A stretch of DNA of 5,379 nucleotides. Source: an uncultured Lachnospiraceae bacterium (GTDB taxonomy: Bacteria; Bacillota; Clostridia; Lachnospirales; Lachnospiraceae). Position 1 is the first letter of the stretch; each line of letters opens with the position of its first letter. Shown piece by piece: positions 1-5,379 of the stretch. Where the stretch lies: NCBI GenBank assembly GCA_902782625.1, contig CACZNZ010000083.1, positions 1-5,379 on the forward strand. The letters are read 5' to 3'. Below the pieces are notes generated by a model, which did no database searches, was not told the DNA's origin, and worked only from the letters and a program-made list of their open reading frames with translations. The translations under genes were made by a program, and so were the position numbers.

Positions 1-459
1 CCTTATGTACGTGACAAGGATGCTATCATCGGCTCCATGCTCATCTGTGAGATGGCTGCTTATTACAGAAGCATCGGTTCTTCCATCAAGCAGCGTCTGG
101 AAGAGATCTATGACGAGTACGGCCGCTACCTGAACAAGGTAGACAGCTATGAATTCCCGGGACTGTCCGGTATGGATAAGATGTCCGGTATCATGAGCGG
201 ATTAAGAGAGAATCCTCCGACAGATTTCGGTGGAAAAGCGATTGCCAAGATCACGGATTATACCAAACCGGAGGAGACAGGTCTTCCAAAGGCCAATGTA
301 TTGATCTATACGATGGATGATGGTTCCTCTGTTGTGGTTCGTCCGTCGGGAACAGAGCCAAAGATCAAAGCATATTATACAACACTTGGCAAGGATCTGG
401 ATGAGGCACAGGCCAGAAAAGACAGTCTTGCTGAAGCAATTGCTCCGATCTTTGCATAG
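1..459 (+). CDS. Phospho-sugar mutase (alpha-phosphoglucomutase, PGM2/PgcA type), C-terminal part
   Basis: The reading frame is open from base 1 and ends at TAG 457-459, so 152 C-terminal residues are visible and the start lies upstream of the window. The segment opens with YVRDKDAIIGSML, a block typical of the domain III/IV boundary in PGM2-like mutases (the group that includes Bacillus PgcA). The phosphate-binding loop RPSGTEPK of domain IV lies at visible residues 114-121 and holds the substrate phosphate in alpha-D-phosphohexomutases. Family members are usually about 570-580 residues, with the catalytic phosphoserine in the missing N-terminal part. The enzyme interconverts glucose 1-phosphate and glucose 6-phosphate (or mannose phosphates) in the cytosol, linking glycolysis to UDP-glucose and envelope sugar synthesis. 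The visible part looks intact. The exact sugar preference cannot be decided from this end, so no gene symbol is given. Confidence 0.92.
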   Translation, partial: PYVRDKDAIIGSMLICEMAAYYRSIGSSIKQRLEEIYDEYGRYLNKVDSYEFPGLSGMDKMSGIMSGLRENPPTDFGGKAIAKITDYTKPEETGLPKANVLIYTMDDGSSVVVRPSGTEPKIKAYYTTLGKDLDEAQARKDSLAEAIAPIFA

Positions 460-475
460 GATCTGATCTTTGCAT
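444..475 (+). repeat. Short tandem duplication across the mutase stop codon
   Basis: Bases 444-457 and 462-475 match at 13 of 14 positions (shared core GATCTTTGCAT) with an 18-bp period, a multiple of three. The first copy encodes the last residues IFA and runs into the stop codon. The second copy follows directly and would read DLIFALEKKAKI before TAA if the stop were lost. This is consistent with a small slippage duplication at the gene end, but chance cannot be excluded at this length. Confidence 0.5.
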
Positions 476-499
476 TAGAGAAAAAAGCCAAAATATAAA
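470..499 (+). promoter_or_regulatory. Possible sigma-A promoter for the 606-1894 gene pair
   Basis: TATAAA at 494-499 is a good -10 box. The best partner is TTGCAT at 470-475 with an 18-bp spacer, which keeps only the TTG of the consensus -35. Transcription would begin near 506, a few bases before the stem-loop at 511-559. The region is A-rich, so a TATAAA match is not very specific. Read-through from the mutase gene is an alternative, since I see no clear terminator after it. Confidence 0.35.
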
Positions 500-510
500 G
501 AAACATTAAG

Positions 511-559
511 AGGGGGGAAGTCAAATCTGCAGGATGACTGCGGGCATGGCTTTCCCCTT
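511..559 (+). other. Two-stage stem-loop in the leader of the 606 gene
   Basis: The outer arms 511-520 (AGGGGGGAAG) and 550-559 (CTTTCCCCTT) pair over 10 consecutive positions, 8 Watson-Crick and 2 G-U. Inside, 527-532 pairs with 538-543 (CTGCAG with CTGCGG, one G-U) around the loop GATGA. There is no U-tract after the structure, so it does not look like an intrinsic terminator. It ends 36 bases before the ribosome binding site of the 606 gene, so it could be a 5' UTR element affecting stability or translation. I do not recognise it as a named riboswitch class. Confidence 0.45.
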
Positions 560-605
560 ATGTCAGGTAGGAGATACTTCATGGGATGACAGAATGGAGA
601 AAAGA

Positions 606-1490
606 ATGAAAAAGAAAATAAAAATCTGTCTGATGATTTTTGCCGCAGCATGGATCCTTGGGTTAGGATTCGGAACCAGACAGATTCATGCTGAAATGCG
701 GCCGACAAGAGCACACGGCATCAAAAGCCATGGAAAACTTATCAATTTCAGAACCTATCTTCCCTGGATATACCGCGATACATACCGGGTATTACAGGGG
801 TGCGGAACAGACGGAACTTACAACTATATGCTTTTTAAACATAAAAAAGACCCATATTGCGTGATGCTGAAGGTCAATGCCAGGACATGGCGGAAGGTGA
901 AAGTATCCAAACCATTACCGCTCGATCATGGAAATGATGTGGCCTACAATCCGCATACCAAAAAGCTGTATGTAGTCTACTGGGATAAAGCGCCTTTCCA
1001 GATTGCAGAGATTAACCCCAAGACATTGAAGATACGAAGATATATAACGATACAAATGCCGCTGGAACTGGAAGGAATTGCGCCGGAACGTATTCCGGAA
1101 GTGGCCGGAATCGTAGGGATTGCCTATAGTAAAAAATTAAAACAATACGCGGTAAGGGTGTCCGGGCTAAATGATTTTATCGTTCTGGATGCTAATTTTA
1201 CCCCAATCCGATATGTCCCTGTGTCAAAAACCTATGATATCAGGAGGCAGGGAATTGACTGCGATGGTCAGTATGTATATGTTGCCATGAACTATGAGGA
1301 CCGCTATAATATCATTATGGTATATGACTGGAACGGTAAATATCAGTACCATGTGAAGATATTCAGAAAGTATGAGATCCAGAGTATCTTTCACCGGGGA
1401 AAAACTTTCTATGCCGGTATGTATTATAACAGCAAAAAAAACCGATATGGAATTTACTATCGTCTGGGAAGGCCAAGAGCGAAAAAATGA
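606..1490 (+). CDS. Secreted protein of unknown function, probable beta-propeller
   Basis: This 294-residue protein starts with a classical signal peptide: MKKKIK, a hydrophobic core at residues 7-23 (CLMIFAAAWILGLGFG), and a likely signal peptidase I site after IHA at residue 29. The frame is open further upstream to ATG 534 and ATG 594, but ATG 606 is preferred because GGAG at 596-599 lies 6 bases before it and because only this start puts the signal peptide at the N terminus. The mature part is basic and rich in Tyr. It shows spaced, blade-like motifs: QGCGTDGTYNYMLF (64-77), HGNDVAYNPHTKKLYVVYW (108-126), VGIAYSKKLKQYAVRV (170-185), QGIDCDGQYVYVAM (215-228) and QSIFHRGKTFYAGMYY (259-274). 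The spacing of about 45-60 residues suggests a five- or six-bladed propeller outside the membrane. There is no LPXTG motif or other anchor, and no catalytic motif that I recognise. The stop codon overlaps the start of the next gene, indicating co-translation. Confidence 0.8.
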   Translation: MKKKIKICLMIFAAAWILGLGFGTRQIHAEMRPTRAHGIKSHGKLINFRTYLPWIYRDTYRVLQGCGTDGTYNYMLFKHKKDPYCVMLKVNARTWRKVKVSKPLPLDHGNDVAYNPHTKKLYVVYWDKAPFQIAEINPKTLKIRRYITIQMPLELEGIAPERIPEVAGIVGIAYSKKLKQYAVRVSGLNDFIVLDANFTPIRYVPVSKTYDIRRQGIDCDGQYVYVAMNYEDRYNIIMVYDWNGKYQYHVKIFRKYEIQSIFHRGKTFYAGMYYNSKKNRYGIYYRLGRPRAKK

Positions 1491-1894
1491 ATCAGAAAGA
1501 ATGTAGAAAAAAACTGATGGAATCCATCAGGGAAGAAGAATGGATCCGGCTGAAAAAACCGGATCCTTCTTTATATATCAGTGATTTTAATCGAAATGTG
1601 CTGCTGGCTATGGAAAAAGATGAATCCGCATTCGGTGATCAGAACATTTCCTGTGAAATGCTTCGTGCCATGCATCATGATCTGGCGGTATATCTGAATC
1701 GATATATGAAAGAGCGTCCCGATGCCCACCGTTGGATCATCCTTGCCTGTATCTGCCTGGCAGCATCAGGGCTTCCGCTTCATCCAAAAGAGGCAGCTCA
1801 TTGGAAATACTCAGACGGCCATTATTACTGCTCCTATCATACGGATGAAGAAGGAAGCGTCTGCAAATACTGTGTGTGTAAAAAAATGCCTTAA
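1487..1894 (+). CDS. Small DUF2115/UPF0305-like protein with C-terminal Cys/His cluster
   Basis: This 135-residue protein starts at ATG 1487, inside the ATGA that ends the previous gene. The 4-bp overlap, with only a weak distant GGGAAGG at 1466-1472, implies translational coupling. The N-terminal half (1-80) is charged and looks helical. A hydrophobic segment IILACICLAASGLPLHP (84-100) follows, then YYC-x2-H...C-x2-C (C115, H118, C126, C129) near the end. The order of HP after a small-residue helix, a GxYYC block and a terminal CxYC resembles DUF2115 (UPF0305) proteins, best known from methanogens, whose function is unknown. This assignment is from memory of the family pattern, not from a search. 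The Cys/His set could bind zinc or another metal, which is inference. There is no signal peptide, so it is probably cytosolic, unlike its partner. Confidence 0.75.
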   Translation: MNQKECRKKLMESIREEEWIRLKKPDPSLYISDFNRNVLLAMEKDESAFGDQNISCEMLRAMHHDLAVYLNRYMKERPDAHRWIILACICLAASGLPLHPKEAAHWKYSDGHYYCSYHTDEEGSVCKYCVCKKMP

Positions 1895-1901
1895 GGATCT
1901 T

Positions 1902-2597
1902 TTACACCACCGTATGATCCTCCTGAGACAGGCGGCGTATTTTCCGGTAGGCAACAATATCCATCACGATGACGAAGATGAAGAACACAAGTGAAGCAGT
2001 ATTCGACTGGAGGGTTGCCGTAAAATCATAGAATCCATGCAGCAGTACCGGGAGGAAAACAGCAAGTCTGCGGAACTTTTTGCTGGACGCGGCATCTCCG
2101 ATCGAATCATAATATTTTGCCGTTCCGTAAGAAGCGCCCATGAATATACTGAAGATACAGTGGCCTGGAATCGCAGTAACAGCACGAAGCAACGCAACCT
2201 GGATTCCACCTGTTCCCACATACATAATATTTTCAAGAGCGGCGAACCCCAGAGATACTGTAACGGAATACACGATGGCATCGAAATGGTAATTAAAGGC
2301 CGGATGTTTCCAGGTCACCTTTTTGAGAACCAGATATTTCAGGCCTTCTTCTGCCAGTGCAATGATACAGAAATTGGAAATGAGCTGAAACAGGATTGTT
2401 TTTGGGGACAGGACTGATGAAAGAACGGATTCCTCCAGGATACTCTCGATGATGCCTGCCGGAATCGTGATCACTGCACCAAGAATAAACAGCTTAATGA
2501 TCAGCCCCATGGGCTCCGGTTCGATTTTGTCCATCTGATAGGTTTTGACAATCAAAAAGATGGGTGGGACAACAGCAGCTAATAACAGCAAATTCAT
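1902..2597 (-). CDS. PrsW-family intramembrane metalloprotease
   Basis: This 231-residue integral membrane protein shows the hallmark motifs of PrsW proteases: EEGLK (83-87), FDAIVY (105-110) followed by GFAALEN (117-123), RAVTAIPGH (138-146), and HGFYD (187-191). The Glu and His residues of these motifs form the predicted metal site in the membrane. Hydrophobic segments lie near residues 2-18, 30-50, 65-82, 108-126, 133-155, 178-195 and 201-217. The start at 2597 is chosen over an upstream ATG at 2636 because AAAGGAG (complement of 2606-2612) sits 8 bases before it and the upstream ATG would be within its own -10 box. Known members (B. subtilis RsiW, a C. difficile anti-sigma factor) cleave anti-sigma factors at site 1. 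No sigma/anti-sigma pair is visible here, so the substrate is unknown and orthology to prsW is not asserted. Confidence 0.9.
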   Translation of the reverse strand: MNLLLLAAVVPPIFLIVKTYQMDKIEPEPMGLIIKLFILGAVITIPAGIIESILEESVLSSVLSPKTILFQLISNFCIIALAEEGLKYLVLKKVTWKHPAFNYHFDAIVYSVTVSLGFAALENIMYVGTGGIQVALLRAVTAIPGHCIFSIFMGASYGTAKYYDSIGDAASSKKFRRLAVFLPVLLHGFYDFTATLQSNTASLVFFIFVIVMDIVAYRKIRRLSQEDHTVV

Positions 2598-2634
2598 AAA
2601 AATTGCTCCTTTCTGTTTGTGTAATGATGGTAAC

Positions 2635-2643
2635 ATTATAGCA
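2635..2643 (-). promoter_or_regulatory. Extended -10 promoter for the PrsW-family gene
   Basis: On the minus strand the sequence reads TGC followed by a perfect TATAAT (complement of 2635-2640), an extended -10 element. No good -35 is seen; the 17-bp-spaced hexamer is TCCTGA, which fits with reliance on the TG extension. Transcription would start near 2628, about 31 bases upstream of the start codon at 2597. Confidence 0.7.
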
Positions 2644-2676
2644 TAAAATGATTCGTTTCAGGAAAAGAAAGTGAGG

Positions 2677-2705
2677 TTGCGTTACGAAAACCACAGTGTT
2701 ATACT
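2677..2705 (+). promoter_or_regulatory. Sigma-A type promoter for mnmA
   Basis: TTGCGT at 2677-2682 and TATACT at 2700-2705 are separated by exactly 17 bp. Predicted transcription begins near 2712, leaving a short leader of about 27 bases before the mnmA start. It is back-to-back with the protease promoter, the two -10 boxes being about 60 bp apart. Confidence 0.65.
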
Positions 2706-2738
2706 TTATCATTATGTAGATTTGGACAGGAGAATGAT

Positions 2739-3803
2739 ATGAAAGCATTGATTGCCATGAGCGGCGGTGTAGATTCCTCTGTTGCAGCTTATCTGATGAA
2801 GCAGGACGGATATGAATGCATCGGTGTTACCATGAAGCTTTATGATAATGAAGATATTTGTATGGAGAGGGAGAAAACCTGTTGCTCTCTCAATGATGTC
2901 GAGGATGCGCGAAGAGTATGCAGTCTTCTGGATATTCCTTATTATGTTGTAAACTGCAAAGCTGATTTTAAAGAAAAGGTCATGGATCCTTTTGTAGAAA
3001 GCTATCTTAGCGGCTTGACGACGAATCCCTGTATCGAGTGCAATCGGCATCTGAAATTTGATCATCTGTATCAAAAGGCAAAACAACTGGGATGTGATGT
3101 GATTGTGACAGGGCACTATGCAGTTGTTGCCCATGACGAAAAAGGGTATCACCTGTTGAAAGGAAAGGATGCCCGGAAGGACCAGAGCTATGTTCTGTAT
3201 TCCCTCACACCGGAACAACTGGCCCACACTTGTTTTCCACTTGGCAGGTACACGAAGGAACAGATTCGGGAAATTGCGAAGGAACAGGGATTTTACAATG
3301 CCCAGAAGAAAGAGAGCCAGGATATCTGTTTTATTCCTGACGGGGATTACCGCGCATTTATAGAAAAGACGACCGGAAAGGCAGTAGGACCAGGAGACTT
3401 TGTGGATCAGCAAGGAAATGTTGTCGGAAAACATAGGGGATATTACGGTTATACAATTGGTCAGAGAAGAGGATTAGGACTTAGTGCCCCAACCCCCTAC
3501 TATGTTACGGACATCATTCCGGCGGAAAATAAAGTGATCGTAGGATCCAATGAGGATCTGTTCCGTACAGATCTGCTGGCAGGAGATTTCAATCAGATTG
3601 AAGATATCAGGCCAGGAGAAGTGATTGCCGCCAGAATCCGCTACCATCAAAAAGAGATGCCTGCTACAGTCTCTCGGGAAAAAGACGGGAGAATCAGGAT
3701 ACATTTTCTAAAAGCCCAGCGTGCGGTGACACGTGGGCAGGCAGTTGTTCTTTACAGAGGGGATCATGTGGTCGGAGGCGGGACCATCCTCTGTCCGGTA
3801 TGA
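2739..3803 (+). CDS. mnmA: tRNA-specific 2-thiouridylase MnmA
   Basis: MnmA adenylates U34 of tRNA Glu, Gln and Lys with ATP and replaces the oxygen at C2 with sulfur, helping accurate decoding of A/G-ending codons. The 354-residue length is normal for the family. The ATP-pyrophosphatase P-loop SGGVDSSVAAYLM is at residues 8-20. NPCIECNRHLKF (97-107 region) carries the acceptor Cys at 101, and ESQDICFIP carries the second catalytic Cys at 197, the pair that forms the disulfide and persulfide. TGHYA (124-128), KDQSYVLYSL (147-156) and GYTIGQRRGLGL (237-248) are further family blocks. The C-terminal beta-barrel region runs from about 255 to 354. AGGAG at 2728-2732 is 6 bases before ATG 2739. 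In many Bacillota the gene sits beside a cysteine desulfurase. Here it appears to be alone, between divergent and separately promoted neighbours. Confidence 0.98.
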   Translation: MKALIAMSGGVDSSVAAYLMKQDGYECIGVTMKLYDNEDICMEREKTCCSLNDVEDARRVCSLLDIPYYVVNCKADFKEKVMDPFVESYLSGLTTNPCIECNRHLKFDHLYQKAKQLGCDVIVTGHYAVVAHDEKGYHLLKGKDARKDQSYVLYSLTPEQLAHTCFPLGRYTKEQIREIAKEQGFYNAQKKESQDICFIPDGDYRAFIEKTTGKAVGPGDFVDQQGNVVGKHRGYYGYTIGQRRGLGLSAPTPYYVTDIIPAENKVIVGSNEDLFRTDLLAGDFNQIEDIRPGEVIAARIRYHQKEMPATVSREKDGRIRIHFLKAQRAVTRGQAVVLYRGDHVVGGGTILCPV

Positions 3804-3825
3804 CAATTTTTTTCAGCCAAACATT

Positions 3826-3878
3826 TCCACTGTCTGACGTCGGTGGCCGACAGGAATCTGTATTTGTAAAGCAGTGGA
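3826..3878. repeat. Inverted repeat upstream of the acidic-protein gene
   Basis: TCCACTG at 3826-3832 is a perfect inverted copy of CAGTGGA at 3872-3878, with 39 bases between. A smaller hairpin, GTCGG-TGG-CCGAC, lies inside at 3839-3851. The right arm falls in the spacer of the promoter at 3864-3892. The structure could be an end-of-transcript fold for mnmA or an operator. No T-tract follows, so a standard intrinsic terminator is not supported. Confidence 0.4.
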
Positions 3879-3892
3879 TTCGGTGTTACAAT
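3864..3892 (+). promoter_or_regulatory. Extended -10 promoter for the acidic-protein gene
   Basis: TTGTAA at 3864-3869 and TACAAT at 3887-3892 are 17 bp apart, and TGT immediately before the -10 gives an extended -10 (TGTTACAAT). Transcription would start near 3899, about 34 bases before ATG 3933. This suggests the gene is transcribed independently of mnmA. Confidence 0.65.
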
Positions 3893-3932
3893 ATAAGGTA
3901 ATTGGATAGATTTGTGCGAAGGGGTGAGATAG

Positions 3933-5379
3933 ATGAATGATATGATTGAAGCTTTGCTTGATGTTGTAAGAGCACAGCATTCTGCAACGGAAGGAACGGA
4001 TGAAGCACCGTTTAATATGGACGATGTAGTGGATATGGCGATCAATATCCTGGGCAGGCCGGATGATCCGGAGGAAGAAGCTGCCGTGATTAAAGAGATC
4101 GAGGATACCGTAACCACTCTGGCGCCTGATATCTTTCCTCCCAAGACCTTCGAACAGCTTGATGACACTGAGCAGGCAGCTTCCGCTGTGGACATGATTC
4201 AGCAGAGCCTTCTTCAGAGTGCAAGAAACAGGAGTATGCAGAGCCTTTTGGAGAATGATACAGAAGATGTGGATTCTTCTGCACTGATCGATGCTTATCA
4301 GAGGGCAGATGATGAGGATGAGGAAGAAGAGACGGAGTTCTCAGCAAAGGAAACCGCTGATCTTAATGATTTGATCTACCAGAATTTCATGCAGATGATG
4401 GGCATGAACGAACCCCAGGTGGAGTTTCCTTTTGACAGATCCCAGATTCGTTACGGGAAGGAAAAATCAGTGACAGAGATGCTCGCGGAAGAAGAACAGG
4501 AAAAACAAGAGGAAAAGGCTCGTCCTATGTCAGCCTGGGAACTTGCGCAGAATGCAATCGATGCCGATGTGGCGGCACATACCAAGGAAGAATATGTACC
4601 GAAACCTATGGAGATGCCAAAGACAAAATCCGCTTCCCAGCTGGCGGCGGAGGCGATTGCGGAATCCAGGGAGGAAGACAGAATGAAGAGTGAGATAGAA
4701 AAACGTGCAGAAGCATTGATGGAGGAAGCCCGCAAGCAGGGTAAGGATCCTATGGCATTTGCACTTCATCAGCAGGAGATTCTGCAGTATATGGAAAAAA
4801 ACAGTGATGAACTGGTTTCCTTTGAGGACTACGAAGACCTTTCTCCAGAGGAAAAGATGGAGATTGAACGGGCGATGGAAGCAGAGAAAGCTGCAATGGA
4901 GGCCGAGCAGGCTTCCATGGAGCAGGAAGCGGAAGAATCTGCTCCGGAACCTGTAGAAGAAATCCAATCTCAGGAAGAGGACAGCCAGGAAGTGACTTCC
5001 GCAGAGGAGCCATCTGCAGTACAGGATGAGCCTCCTGTGATCGATGAAGAGATGCTTCGCAGACTCAGTCAGGAAGTTCTTTCCGCAAATTCCGATGAGA
5101 TACTGGCAGAGAATGCCGATGCGGATATGGAAAGTCTGAATCAGGAAATCATGGAGAATATCCGGAAGATGATGCAGACACCACAGACAGAGGTTGTTCA
5201 GGAAAATGTGGATGATCTTTTAGATCAGGTAGCTGCCCGGCATAGTGAAACTTCGGAGGCTACACCGGAGGAATCTACTGTGGAGGAAACTCCTGAGGAA
5301 GCACCTGAGCAAGAACAACCTGTTCGGGAAGAGCCTGTGAAGACAGAACCTGTAAAACCTGCAGAGGAAGTACCTGTCC
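3933..5379 (+). CDS. Large acidic, cysteine-free coiled-coil-like protein of unknown function, 3' truncated by window
   Basis: The frame is open from ATG 3933 to the window end, giving 482 visible residues with no stop. AAGGGGTGA at 3919-3927 ends 5 bases before the start and decides it over ATG 3942. There is no signal peptide and no membrane segment, so the visible part should be cytosolic. By my count about 130 residues are Asp or Glu and about 40 are Lys or Arg; there is no Cys, a single Trp (202) and many Met. Residues 1-105 look like a compact helical domain (IEALLDVVRAQ, DDVVDMAINILG, AASAVDMIQQSLLQ). Residues 110-140 are an acidic linker, and 141-180 hold another helix with FMQMMGMNEPQVEFPF. 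Two copies of SAxxLAxxAI occur at 200-210 and 233-242. Long Glu/Ala/Lys helices follow at 244-335, then an acidic linker, a helical patch (369-415), and a disordered Pro/Glu/Val-rich tail from 437 on. I do not recognise the family; a scaffold or structural role is only a guess. Confidence 0.88.
   Translation, partial: MNDMIEALLDVVRAQHSATEGTDEAPFNMDDVVDMAINILGRPDDPEEEAAVIKEIEDTVTTLAPDIFPPKTFEQLDDTEQAASAVDMIQQSLLQSARNRSMQSLLENDTEDVDSSALIDAYQRADDEDEEEETEFSAKETADLNDLIYQNFMQMMGMNEPQVEFPFDRSQIRYGKEKSVTEMLAEEEQEKQEEKARPMSAWELAQNAIDADVAAHTKEEYVPKPMEMPKTKSASQLAAEAIAESREEDRMKSEIEKRAEALMEEARKQGKDPMAFALHQQEILQYMEKNSDELVSFEDYEDLSPEEKMEIERAMEAEKAAMEAEQASMEQEAEESAPEPVEEIQSQEEDSQEVTSAEEPSAVQDEPPVIDEEMLRRLSQEVLSANSDEILAENADADMESLNQEIMENIRKMMQTPQTEVVQENVDDLLDQVAARHSETSEATPEESTVEETPEEAPEQEQPVREEPVKTEPVKPAEEVPV

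Noticed and set aside
511..605. c-di-GMP (GEMM) or other known riboswitch before the 606 gene
   Set aside because: GGCATGGC and CAGGTAG are vaguely reminiscent of GEMM, but the conserved GCAAACC and GACGCAAAGCC core is absent.
534..605. Upstream ATG (534 or 594) as start of the secreted protein
   Set aside because: Neither has a properly spaced ribosome binding site, and the extra residues would bury the signal peptide; 534 also lies inside the stem-loop.
2037..2417. Plus-strand open frame opposite the PrsW-family gene
   Set aside because: It is antisense to a gene with clear family motifs and has no supporting start signals.
2712..3434. Long antisense open frame (240 codons) on the minus strand of mnmA
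   Set aside because: It lies entirely opposite the well-conserved mnmA, has no ribosome binding site or recognisable motifs, and is best explained as a shadow frame.
3781..3813. Possible intrinsic terminator of mnmA: GGAC/GTCC hairpin followed by a run of seven T (3807-3813)
   Set aside because: The 4-bp stem lies inside the coding region and ends about 10 bases before the T-run, so the geometry is wrong for a standard terminator.
3764..5013. Several minus-strand open frames opposite the acidic protein
   Set aside because: Their Ser/Leu/Phe-rich translations are what the reverse of Glu/Ala/Lys-rich codons gives; the plus frame has a promoter, a ribosome binding site and no stop for 482 codons.

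Overview
The window looks like chromosomal housekeeping DNA from a low-to-moderate GC Gram-positive anaerobe, most likely a Clostridia member (Lachnospiraceae-like). This is an inference from strong AGGAG-type ribosome binding sites, extended -10 promoters, a PrsW-family protease, a clostridial-style MnmA, and a PGM2/PgcA-type phospho-sugar mutase. I see no mobile element, CRISPR array, rRNA or tRNA.

Layout: (1) 1-459 (+) is the C-terminal end of a phospho-sugar mutase. (2) 460-605 is an intergenic stretch with a possible promoter and a long two-stage stem-loop. (3) 606-1490 (+) encodes a secreted, basic, probably beta-propeller protein of unknown function, and its stop codon overlaps the start of (4) 1487-1894 (+), a small cysteine-containing protein resembling the DUF2115/UPF0305 family. 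(5) Convergent to these, with only 7 bp between stops, is a PrsW-type intramembrane metalloprotease at 1902-2597 (-). (6) A divergent promoter region, 2598-2738, serves the protease and (7) mnmA at 2739-3803 (+), the tRNA U34 2-thiolase. (8) 3804-3932 carries an inverted repeat and a good extended -10 promoter for (9) a large, very acidic, cysteine-free, coiled-coil-like protein beginning at 3933 and running off the window end. This last gene fills the final 27% of the window.

The genes do not form one pathway. The mutase acts in glucose-phosphate metabolism and cell-envelope precursor supply, MnmA in tRNA modification, and PrsW in membrane proteolysis and signalling. The least explained items are the acidic open-ended protein at 3933-5379 and the coupled gene pair at 606-1894. 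I found nothing that clearly amounts to a new defence or mobile system.
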